Assembly: GCF_019649055.1 (NCBI RefSeq)
Contig: NW_026570470.1
Location: forward strand, 1 to 64,000
Source of the DNA: Paramacrobiotus metropolitanus
Lineage: Eukaryota > Tardigrada > Eutardigrada > Parachela > Macrobiotidae
DNA: 64,000 nucleotides
Direction of reading: 5' to 3'
The position numbers were made by a program, and so were the translations under genes. Below the pieces are notes generated by a model. It did no database searches. It was not told where the DNA came from and saw nothing but the letters and a program-made list of their open reading frames with translations. Position 1 is the first letter of the stretch, and every line of letters starts with the position of its first letter. This document shows, in pieces, positions 53,470 through 62,780 of the stretch.

Positions 53470-54055
53470 ATGTTTTGTAAACATAAAGTGGACTGCGAAA
53501 AGGTGTTACAACGCGCGCAACCAGACACTTTTCTGTACTCAAACAGCCAAATTCATGACTGGCCATCTGCCTGCTGGTATTAACACTTGCACCTTGCGCA
53601 TTTCCCAACGAAAGCCATCGACCGATATCTCAAACGAAAGAGAAACAAATTTCAACAATTTTGACACCAAGCAAGTTGTTTTTTATGGGATCTAAGGGAG
53701 AATCGTTGCACCTAAAGATTCTCGTAGACATAGCATAGGATTTGAATCCACGGTTTGGATTCAGTTTTCACACAGAAATCGTATGCTTTGTCTACGACAA
53801 ACTAAAATGGCTCGATTTTCTTTTACGTCTCATAAAGAATCACCTGTTTGGTACCAAAATTCTTGAAATTTTTTGCTCTTTCGTTTGAGATATCGGTTGA
53901 TAGTTTTCGTTGGGAAATGCGCAACGTGCAAGTGTTCCACTTCTTATGCGTTTCCTGTTTATTGGTCATTTGGTCTTAGCCATTTATTTGGATTGGTCGT
54001 TCGGTCACGGACCGAATGTAAGAGGTTTTCGCAGTCCACTGTAAATTGTAAAAAT
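53470..54055. repeat. ~590-bp imperfect palindrome
   Basis: The arms meet near 53755. The best blocks are 53585-53640 against 53876-53932, differing at only a few positions over 57 bp (CTTGCACCTTGCGCATTTCC against its inverse), AGTGGACTGCGAAAA on both outer flanks, and TCGTAGACA(T/A)AGCATA(G/C)GATTT near the centre. Both arms encode, outward, the same frame FEISVD(G/S)FRWEMR(K/N)VQV, so each looks like a copy of one exon. Confidence 0.75.
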
Positions 54056-56046
54056 AAATCTTGGATTAGATTCAAGTCTATAAACTTCGATAGAGAACCT
54101 TTTTGTAGCAAGAACGATTTTTCAAGAGTGAGCAACGCTCGGCCCTTTGCTACTGGCAGCCTGACGCTGTTCAGCGCGTTCAGCGAACGCTGAACCCCAC
54201 ATACAGTTCTAGAGCATCACGCTTTACGACATGGTGTGGAATTTACTTGGCACCACAGTATCCCATGTTCCTACGTATATCACCCTTTCCATCATTAGCA
54301 GTTAGAGTGCCGATTCACAGTTATGTTTCCTAATTTTTTCCTGGCAACTTCCGGTTGTTATACCAACACAAATCTTAAATTTGTCAGCAATAACTGCAGT
54401 CGACATCAATATAATTCGGAGATCGAGGCGGATATTTTGCTAGTCCTTTGGGATTTTAAAAGCAAGTCGGAGAGAATGCTCGGAAGCCTAGCGTATTTTG
54501 CGGAAAATTATTACGACACCGAGCTCAACAAATACACGACAGGCCAATAATGAACAATCAAACGAATTATTAAAGGCTGAAACGTATTCCCCAGAGTCAG
54601 TAAGAGACCAAAAGGAATAATAACCTGAAACTGCTCTTTCTAGGAGGAGATTATGCGTTGGAAAAAAGTCAACTCATGAATAACAGCATAAACTATTAAT
54701 GTTGTCATCGACTGCATTCGTGAAATCCTCTTTACTATATTTAGAGGAAATGAAGTATATGTGTGTTTGGTCACCCTAACCGTTACCTTACACTTGAAGG
54801 ACGCTTTGTCAAGGTCTGCAGCCGCTGCCTGTCGTTAATCACAGGAAAAATACGTCACAACGACGCATTGTACGTATCCTGTCCTAGCAAGGAATCAAGC
54901 TTCCACCACTGCCTGAGGCAAACTGAGCTTGGATATCCGAATGAACTTTAATTGTGCCTTGCAAGCAGCTAAATGGGTTATTTCAGCCGAATAGCCAACG
55001 ATTTTTTTGTTCAGATTTGTGAATTCCGACCAAAACGAAAGTTATCAATAAGCCAGAAGTGGAGCCGCGTCCAGTATAAAACTGGCGCAGCTGGTGTGAT
55101 AAAGAGAGTTCGAGTTCGGCCGAGCGGACTGTATTGGCGGGAGAGAAATGAGTACCCCAATGCAAGAATAGCAATCCAGTTCAGCTTTCCACCAGGATGA
55201 AAATCTGAAATTGAACTCACATAATAATAATAAGATCGTTAAAGCACCGGATATAAGGTATCCATATTTGGTACCGCATGCTGTCTATTTTTTTTGACTA
55301 TTTCAAACAGTAACTCGGATTTTCAGTAAAACAATCCAAAAATATGAGACTTTTGCTCTTATCGCGGCGCTTTGTCAAGAATGCAGTTTCAGAACCGAGA
55401 CGCTCGATTGGTAACTCTATATATGGTCGAAGAGAACTTTCTGCGCAACTCTCTATCACCACCGTCTTCATCGTTTCTTCATCGTTTCTTCATCCTTTAC
55501 CAGTCGTCACGCGTAGTTTTGGCGTTAAAATATGCCGTATGCAACTTCATATGCGACAGACATGCCGACCACTTTTCACTTTACGAATGCACATGTTGAA
55601 CCTTCTTTTCCGACAATTTTCCGTTTTTTACAACCCACCTGTTTATGACAACGAACATGCGGCATATCTGCCTTCCATTTCTTTTGTTCCATCAAGAAAT
55701 TGTCCTTTAGCCTGGGCATGGTGATGCTGTGACGCTAGATAATAACGATCCGATTTCAGTTCGAAGATTCGGTAGCCATACCGTACTAACAATATCCGTA
55801 AAAATCGTTGTTGTGTGACCCAAATTAATTATCTTAATTTTTCTGCCACTAAAGTATAGCCAGACATTCTCTCTCTGTCGTGCTTAATCCAACTAACTTT
55901 TTTCCAATTTTCGGGAAGCGTAAGCGACTAGCTTTTTGCTGACGTCATGCTTTATGGCCAGAAGCATAATAAACGAAGGTTGCCAGGTAAGTTCGTTTCG
56001 AAACAGCTTGATACCGGAGCATTTGTCATCAAATGTTTTAGGCTTT
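54056..56046. other. No supported gene
   Basis: Short frames on both strands (for example 54323-54550, 54763-54951, 54973-55200, 55344-55724). A triple TTCATCGTTTC-type repeat occurs at about 55467-55495. Nothing recognised. Confidence 0.35.
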
Positions 56047-56085
56047 TAAATTACCGTGGGATGCACTGCATTCCACGGTAATTTA
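56047..56085. repeat. 39-bp hairpin
   Basis: TAAATTACCGTGG pairs perfectly with CCACGGTAATTTA; the inner GGATGCA/TGCATTCC adds more pairs with one wobble. Almost the whole 39 bp folds back. Confidence 0.8.
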
Positions 56086-56474
56086 GCTTATTTTTTATTA
56101 CAGTATTTATTAATAAAATCATGCAGCGGACCACAAGTTTTTGAAAAACCTGGAAAAAAGCATCCACAAATCGAGGTCAAGCCGATGGACCGAGCCAACC
56201 GGGTGTAATCCTACGTAATAAGAAACATCTCCGCAGCTAATTTTTTGCTGGGTATTGCGAGACACCCTTGGACGATATGATAAAACCCCAGACACTTTCA
56301 CGACGGCACAGAGAATTTTGATTTTCTACCGATGATCGTAAAATTCGCTTCTCGAAGATCTCAAAAATCGCACTTTTACTATTAAACAAAAGCGTGCTGT
56401 AAAACAATTGTAAAGCAGACTAGCCACACGCATGAAATGCTCGCTATCCTAAACGCTAACTGGTTCTGCGGGGT

Positions 56475-56696
56475 TCAATTGATGGGCATTGTAGGATGAG
56501 GCCTATTCAACCTCATACCTATGTAGCCTTGCAGTAAGGCTGGGTCCGGAGTGTTGAAAGACATAAGGATGTCGGTGAGCATAGTCAGAAAGGGGGACAC
56601 GGAGCTTACATCCCCTGCCATGGAAGGCCAAGTGGTGTGCCACCAGCCAGGTGCCGTCCTGGGCAGCTGTTCCCATCGGTAATTGCTGGTAGGCAT
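56475..56696 (-). CDS. GC-rich exon-like block, unknown
   Basis: ATG at 56696 gives MPTSNYRWEQLPRTAPGWWH… (73 codons). A second frame over the same bases reads QLPMGTAAQDGTWLVAHHLA then FHGRGCKLRVPLSDYAHRHP and stops at about 56513. The latter echoes the block at 39003-39143. Frame undecided; the GC contrast supports exon origin. Confidence 0.3.
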   Translation of the reverse strand: MPTSNYRWEQLPRTAPGWWHTTWPSMAGDVSSVSPFLTMLTDILMSFNTPDPALLQGYIGMRLNRPHPTMPIN

Positions 56697-57100
56697 TCAG
56701 ATGTTGTAGAGCTTGGTTCGCTCGGTGTCTGCATTATGCAATCCTTGAGGACGTGCTTTTCATAAAATCTTCTGAAATATATTTGCGCCTGGTGAAACTG
56801 ATCCGAGGACCGAAGTAAGCGCTAACAATATATCAAGCGCAAAAGTATAGCCTGCTTGAAATTTTCTAACGAAAACGAAATGGATAAAGGTATTTCTATC
56901 AACGGTTGTTGGTGGCGTGTTCCAGTTCCATGTTCATCCGAAAAATAGCTTGCGATATCTTAGATAATGTATTGAAAATTTTTTTTACGATAGCCGTTTT
57001 TTGAAGGCCTTTTCGCTAACGACTAGAATTACTTCCACTCCCGTGATGCATCTAAAAGATACAAAGTCTCTTCCTCTTCCGGGTTGCAGGACACAATACA

Positions 57101-57466
57101 GAAGGCCGTTCCATATTTCACCAATGCTCTGCGGGCGGCTCCCATGCGGCTATCTGCTGTCCGTTGGCTACTAGGATTGCGGTGTCCTCCACAGAGCTGC
57201 GAAGTCAATCCATTCGTAGAATGACACGCTGGCGCGGAGATTTACAGGCCGACACTGGGCTAAAATGGGTGGCTTTGGAAGATGTTCTGCGCGAGGGTGA
57301 CGTGGTAGAGGTCCAGAAGCCGCAAGGAGCGGTGAACGGTCGCCAATGGAAAAGTGGTATCCGCAACGCTATATACGACAGACAATGCAGCGTGCATGCC
57401 GTTTCTAGTGTAAACCCGCCTTCTGTAGATTGCAGACTGACAGATGATACTGATATGGCCTATTAG
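57101..57466 (+). CDS. GC-rich exon-like block, unknown
   Basis: A good acceptor CCTCTTCCGGGTTGCAG precedes the frame DTIQKAVPYFTNALRAAPMR LSAVRWLLGL… to TGA at about 57222, while a second frame (to 57466) reads RMTRWRGDLQADTGLKWVAL EDVLREGDVVEVQKPQGAV. The two could be one protein with a frameshift near 57200. No family recognised. Confidence 0.3.
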   Translation, partial: EGRSIFHQCSAGGSHAAICCPLATRIAVSSTELRSQSIRRMTRWRGDLQADTGLKWVALEDVLREGDVVEVQKPQGAVNGRQWKSGIRNAIYDRQCSVHAVSSVNPPSVDCRLTDDTDMAY

Positions 57467-57978
57467 CAGGAAATGCGCAAACAATACCCTTGCTCAAAAG
57501 ATAGTTCACGGCCAATACTTTGTTGTACTTGGCAGCAACAGGTTTTCTTGATCGTAGAAAAGCTCGTATCCTCCTTCGAATTGGACAAAACTGGTTGGGT
57601 AGGTGTGCTCTGCGAAAAGCTGGTATACATGGCCCAATTTCTCCCGGATTCGGGCACTGATCTCCTGTTCCTTTTTCGAACCGGTGACTGAAATGTATGA
57701 CTGAAAAATGGATTAATATAGTTAGAACAAAGATCACCTAGCCGTGGCACGGCAGCCATTTGGCAATGCTAGTTTAAAGGCCGAGGCAGGGTCGTATAAT
57801 ACGGCAAGCGCCATAACGATCACTCATTCCCAGTTACGTAAGTATGATTCGACCAATAAAGTTCGGAAGATTACGTACACCATATGCAACTGAGGTACAA
57901 TAACATTACTCAAATACGACTTTGACTAGTGCCAAACTTACTTCAACCCGCACAGATTCCAAAGCAGGAGATAACACA

Positions 57979-58212
57979 TTAACTGCTGTCAAATTTAAAA
58001 AGAAAATCTAGTATCTGCGATAAGACTTTTGCGCACGTATCTGTCACTAATCTCCATGCTATGATTAAGAGAAAAAAATGAAAATTGTTCCCACCAGTGA
58101 TAACGCATACGAGATTGGAAGTGAACGTCAGATCTGAGAGCGTCGTGAATGTTACATTCGTATTGTCCCTGTCATAGACAACGGAACACCAGAATTTCAA
58201 ACCTAATTGCAA
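57979..58212 (-). CDS. Possible exon of an extracellular-type protein
   Basis: The minus-strand frame LKFWCSVVYDRDNTNVTFTT LSDLTFTSNLVCVITGG has paired Cys, N-glycosylation-type NVT and beta-strand alternation. It then runs into Phe/Leu-rich sequence after a GTGGGA donor candidate. Family unknown. Confidence 0.2.
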   Translation of the reverse strand: MQLGLKFWCSVVYDRDNTNVTFTTLSDLTFTSNLVCVITGGNNFHFFLLIIAWRLVTDTCAKVLSQILDFLFKFDSS

Positions 58213-58931
58213 AAATCATTCTAATATAACGTCTAATATTTATTTGAATTTTTAGTGTGCAGTAATTTTACTGTGTTGATTAAGCGTGACTAGTTGCTGT
58301 TATAATTAGTTCACAAATTTTCGCGCGATTCATATGCTCATTAGTTAACCTAGCAATTTACGCTAAACAATTATTAATTAACACCGTAATCGACTGCTAT
58401 AATTAGTTCATCACGAATTTCTGCTAATTAGTAAGTTTATAATAATTAATTAAATCTGTTAAATTACGCTTTATGATATCATCCCATAAAGAAAAACGTC
58501 TGTTTGGACTATAAACTGAATCTTTTTCGGTTGTTTTAAAAAGCAACAATATCCAAAAAATATTCAAAGAAGATCAGAGTCGAAATATACTCTTGCCAGC
58601 GTTTATTCAATAGTTTACCATTAGTAAATAAGTATTATACTTTAACCGACCACGGGAGCCGTGCAGCGATTGAAAAGGTATTGGTACAATGTTCAAACAA
58701 AGGGCCCCGCACGAAGTTCGCGTACAGCCCATACGCGCGGCGCGTAATACTTGACTGGCATTGCGCACTGTGATCGAGCACTGACTGGTAGAAATTTTGA
58801 ACCTTCTTTGTTTCATTTCACTTTCTCGAACTTTCAATTTATTCATACAGTACTTTTTTCAGACTATTTTCTTCCTTTTCGTCTGAAACAATATAGTTAT
58901 TTTCTTATTTCGGCCTTTTTTTCACTTCAAA

Positions 58932-59521
58932 ATGGCAGGCGAATTGGATTGGCAGAACGGTGTTGGTACTGACATTATGCGCGGTCCCAATCAGGGGAAC
59001 CTGAACAATCTGGCCGTCATAGTGGATCGCAGCGCGGAGTTATATCGGGATATCCCAATCACCTTGGAAAACCTGGAGGTCGCTCCTGCCTTGGATATCC
59101 ATTATTTGCGCATTATGGAGGCACTGGCAGTCGCGTGGTAGGATATCTGTTCGCTCAAGTTATCTTAAAATTGTTAATTTATATGCACAAAGTTTGTTTG
59201 CAGCCACGGGGATATCCCGACGATTGGCAAGGAACTGCACTCTGCTATCGTGCTGGAACGCTGGGATTACCACGACATCGTCAGCCTCGGAGGGTTTCTC
59301 AAGCGATGGCGAGTGAAGGAGGAAGTCATTAAAGGCATCATGCTGCCAGGTGGATTGCGCTGGCGCACAGGAAACGACCATTTCCGCGTGGTCTTCATAG
59401 ACGCATTTTTGCGCCCCTTTGCAGTTGGCGCGGACCGTGACGCGGAGGTACATAAAAACAAATTTACACTTTTTTTATTAACATTTAGGGAACAACATCA
59501 TGGGGACAAATTTACCACTGA
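58932..59521 (+). CDS. Intact three-exon gene, 160 aa, unknown family
   Basis: Exon 1 58932-59137, intron 59138-59203 (66 bp, GTAGGA…TTTGTTTGCAG), exon 2 59204-59447, intron 59448-59488 (41 bp, GTACAT…ACATTTAG), exon 3 59489-59521 ending TGA. Phases close exactly. Product: MAGELDWQNGVGTDIMRGPN…VIVDRSAELYRDIPITLENL…, joined to CHGDIPTIGKELHSAIVLER, then VSLGGFLKRWRVKEEVIKGI, LRWRTGNDHFRVVFIDAFLR and a short EGTTSWGQIYH tail. Soluble, no signal peptide or membrane segment. The ATG is in AAAATGGCA. No lesions, and GC-richer than its flanks, so probably functional. No domain recognised. Confidence 0.65.
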
Positions 59522-59704
59522 CTGGAAGAATCGGATAACTACTATTTTGTAACACTATTCTATTGTACCGCGTTATTATTGTTTGGATATCCACGGAAAC
59601 GTAAACGTGTGTTCGAAATTAGGGTGGCTTCGCAAATGAATTTTTTGTTTAGTTGTTTATGCGATTGGCTCTTCACTGCGGAATCCCATAGTTGGCGAAT
59701 GTCG

Positions 59705-60430
59705 TCAATAAATTCTCCCCGAAAGCGGCTGTTGTCGAGATCTTAAAATCTGTCCTATAGCGTCTGCCAGAACAGCATGTGTCGGTTCTGGAGGCGGCGG
59801 CGGTGGTCGAATGACTGTAACATTCTTACGTTTTTTATCCGGCGGTTGTAGACCTAAGTCTTTCACGGAGACGCCCGAGACGGCGCTCATACGTGTACGA
59901 TTCGTATCGGCTAGTGCATAACGCGGCACATTTAGTCCAGCTATTTCCACAATTATTTCCCTACGGACTAATTCGTGGACAGCTTCCAAAATCAGAGGAA
60001 ACTGTTGCGCGGCAGCGACAAGTCGCATCGGCATAGCTAGCGTAATATAATTCGCTATTTCGGCGACAGACGAACCAAGTCTGTTATTGATATCGTGAAT
60101 AGCGATAGTAACGGCTTCTCTAAAGCTAACACGGACAGACAACGAGCAGCAGCGACAGACAACGAAACTCAAAAAAGGCGTACCAACTCCCAATTGGCTG
60201 GGCTTAGATGTAAGTCGATTTCTGCTCGGAGTCTGTCGGTGGGCGTTGACGAAAACCGTTACCAAGATGGGCGTACCTTTAACGGGTCTAAGCGACGCCC
60301 AGTTACAGACAAACATCGTGTTTCTACGACGTTGTTTGGTGGGTCCGCATTTTGAGTTAGGTCGAGGATGCCCACCGCCAATAGCAAAATTCGAAACCCC
60401 GTGGTACGGCTTCAGTACTTTGGCTGGCAA
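59705..60430 (-). CDS. Winged-helix (linker-histone H15-like) protein, last exon or fragment
   Basis: 241 codons open on minus. There is no ATG at the upstream edge, where TTTTTCTTGCCAG (a good acceptor) suggests an internal or terminal exon; the first ATG is at 60316. Residues about 104-172 read SFREAVTIAIHDINNRLGSS, VAEIANYI, FPLILEAVHELVRREIIVEI, PRYAL, the helix-helix-recognition helix-beta hairpin of linker-histone globular domains (GSS before helix 2, then the VxxLVxxG-like segment). A Pro run (RPPPPPPEP) and a basic KKRKN follow. Linker-histone-like domains bind nucleosomal DNA; here that is inference from the fold. Confidence 0.5.
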   Translation of the reverse strand: MPAKVLKPYHGVSNFAIGGGHPRPNSKCGPTKQRRRNTMFVCNWASLRPVKGTPILVTVFVNAHRQTPSRNRLTSKPSQLGVGTPFLSFVVCRCCSLSVRVSFREAVTIAIHDINNRLGSSVAEIANYITLAMPMRLVAAAQQFPLILEAVHELVRREIIVEIAGLNVPRYALADTNRTRMSAVSGVSVKDLGLQPPDKKRKNVTVIRPPPPPPEPTHAVLADAIGQILRSRQQPLSGRIY

Positions 60431-60539
60431 GAAAAATCGAAGTGAATTTTCTTTTCTGATTATACGGCTTTTCCAGTTTATCCTTTACACTGTTTTTACA
60501 GTTTTACGTTTTTTGTTTTTGATAAATGGAGTTTTTCTT

Positions 60540-61360
60540 TGTTAAGTTATGATATTTATTCGATAGCTCATGGCTGTTGACATTCCTGCAGAGAAGCCTG
60601 TTTACTGGGATCCCAGATACATTTGCTTTGGCATTGTTTATACTATGGATATATGTGCTTTGATCCAGTGCACATCTTGATATTCAGTAGATTTGGGGCA
60701 ATGGGACCTGCAAGACGACCAAGAAGCAGCTAAAAAGATAATTAAATCTCTTTAGCTTTCTTGGGCAATTTGCGGAACATTGTTGAATGCCATGAGTTAT
60801 GAAACAGGGAACCCTGCTTGGCTGGTTACCCAGTCGTAGCTGATGCTTAGATTAGACAGCTTAGTGCGCTCTGCAACTTCTGATTTTCAGTGCTTAATCT
60901 GGCTTGATACTCGACTGCCAGTGACATCGCTGGACAGCCGTGTACGGTAAGCAAAGGATTAAATTTTTAAATCTTTAATTCCAGAATCTGAGGAGATGGG
61001 ATTATCGTTCTGTATTTTCTACCACGAATGATGTGCAACATTGTGGCAGCGCAGCGGGTTCCCGCATGATCTGGCTACCCAGACGTATTTTAAGTCTGCT
61101 TATTGTTATTGTACGACGTTATTCACTTTGGAATTGTTATAAAATTATCGATAATCCGTACTGCAACTCCTTTTTTTCTGCACACCAAACGTTTAAACCT
61201 GCATCGTCATTTACGGCAAAATGCTGTGGCAGAACTTAGAAAGCACTAGGCAGCGGAGGTTTGTAATTTTGTATTGAAGTCTGTGCGTCACGGCTGTTGT
61301 GCGCACGCGGTTGGGTTTAGCCCGTACATACATACATGCAAGACATGCAATCGGGCGCGG
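60540..61360. other. No supported gene
   Basis: AT-rich DNA between two minus-strand ORFs. If the ORFs at 59705 and 61367 were exons of one gene this would be its intron, but I see no matching donor at the end of the 61367 ORF. Confidence 0.4.
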
Positions 61361-61366
61361 TTTTGC

Positions 61367-62149
61367 CTACTTTGTATGTATGTGCACGGTAAAAATTGAT
61401 GTAAGTATGTCCCTGATGCGCCTATGCGCAATTGGTACAATTATTCCCGGCTGCATCGACGGCGGTAGTGGGGTATCTGCTGGTCCCACAATTAGCGTAT
61501 GTCTCTGATCACCAATGGTGATTCGAGCTAAATTCATCTGCGGACCACCAGGTACCACAGGCGGATACGGAGTGATAACCGGCGTTTCTGTGAGACGAAT
61601 CTCATGCGGCACTGGGTAATTCAATCGAATCACACCGTGATCTGATGTCGGCTGTGGTTCTTGCACATTTTGTGCCGGCTGAGTAAACAACGGTTCACTC
61701 CGTGATACGTTTAAATTAATCGGCAATAATGGTACAGGCGCCGGTGTTGTCACCGTGCGAGCATTCCGCTGTACTACGGCTACATTTTGAATCGGCTGAA
61801 TATTGGGTTCGGCTGCTTGAATATTCTGCAAGTTTTCCGGCGATTCTTCCGGCGGAAAATTCTCGCCATCGTCTTCCTGCATTCGACTTATCAATTCATG
61901 TAACGGATCATAATTGATAATGGTTACAGGATCGGTTTGGGCAGAACGAGAAACTCGAACTGTCCGTATTTCAACCGGCTCATCGTCTGATTGGGCATTT
62001 GCCACAACATTTAGACGGACTGTGTTCGGCGGCGTACGCGGCGTTAGGCTGTTACCTGATCCCGGCGGACGCTGCGGCTGACGTTGGCCTTGGCCTTCCA
62101 TTCCGACTTCGCCTACAACACAGTAAGCCCGGTGAGTTGTACGGCACAT
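61367..62149 (-). CDS. Proline-rich, acidic protein of unknown function
   Basis: 260 codons from the ATG at 62149, or 244 from the better placed ATG at 62101 (GGAATGGAAGGC). Gln/Pro/Arg-rich start (GQGQRQPQRPPGSGNSLTPR), an acidic middle (HELISRMQEDDGENFPPEES), long Pro/Val/Thr-rich stretches and a hydrophobic end (RRIRDILTSIFTVHIHTK). Mostly disordered. It lies downstream of a minus-strand gypsy integrase tail with an AATAAA (about 62297) between them, so it may be the first ORF of another element copy or a host gene. One of the longest lesion-free frames here. Confidence 0.45.
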   Translation of the reverse strand: MCRTTHRAYCVVGEVGMEGQGQRQPQRPPGSGNSLTPRTPPNTVRLNVVANAQSDDEPVEIRTVRVSRSAQTDPVTIINYDPLHELISRMQEDDGENFPPEESPENLQNIQAAEPNIQPIQNVAVVQRNARTVTTPAPVPLLPINLNVSRSEPLFTQPAQNVQEPQPTSDHGVIRLNYPVPHEIRLTETPVITPYPPVVPGGPQMNLARITIGDQRHTLIVGPADTPLPPSMQPGIIVPIAHRRIRDILTSIFTVHIHTK

Positions 62150-62348
62150 TAATTACATGAATAATTCGAAAATTAATCCAGTAATTAATCATAACGGCCA
62201 ATCACTAATAATGTCAAGATTAATAGTGAAAGTTCTCCAGACTGGAGCGGCTAGTAGATATTTCGACAAGAGGTATGGACCACACAATTAGTGGGGATTT
62301 ATTCGGCGGGAGGTACGAACCTCACGGTAGTGGAGACATCGTTGGCAA

Positions 62349-62778
62349 TTAACGTACATGTACGTATCCGTTTTTGTTACGGCGCACATGTAATTTGAGT
62401 TTATTTGGCTTCTTCTTATTATTTTTACGGCTAGTATCTTCGACAACCACATCCTCGGGTTCCCACTGGTCATCGTCAACGACGACGTCGGCGTTATTCT
62501 CAACAGTATCGTCTGTGGCTTCAACAGCTTCTACTGTGTCGGCCGGTATGAACGGCTCAGCGTTCACATTTAAATCGTTTTCGGCAGATTTCGGCAGGGA
62601 GATCGTACTGGTTATTCCCTTACGATTCTTTTCAGTAGTATTGTAGCGTTTGAGACGCTCGCAATTCACGATGCGAGTTTCTCCCGGCTTATCTTTATTT
62701 TCGATTTCGACGGCATTGGTATATGTGAATGCCTCGTAAAGGTCGGCTTCACGCTTAAGCCGAGCAAGTGCCATGTCG
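62349..62778 (-). mobile_element. Ty3/gypsy integrase C-terminal fragment, minus strand
   Basis: The minus-strand frame reads LARLKREADLYEAFTYTNAV EIENKDKPGETRIVNCERLK RYN, the SH3-like end of gypsy integrase (….Y.V….NAV.I….G….V….RLK.Y), followed by an acidic tail (VEATDDTVENNADVVVDDDQ) and a basic end (RKNNKKKPNKLKLHVRRNKN). Codons upstream of about 62775 in this frame are antisense to the plus-strand RT, so the fragment is cut there. Confidence 0.65.
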
Positions 62779-62780
62779 GT

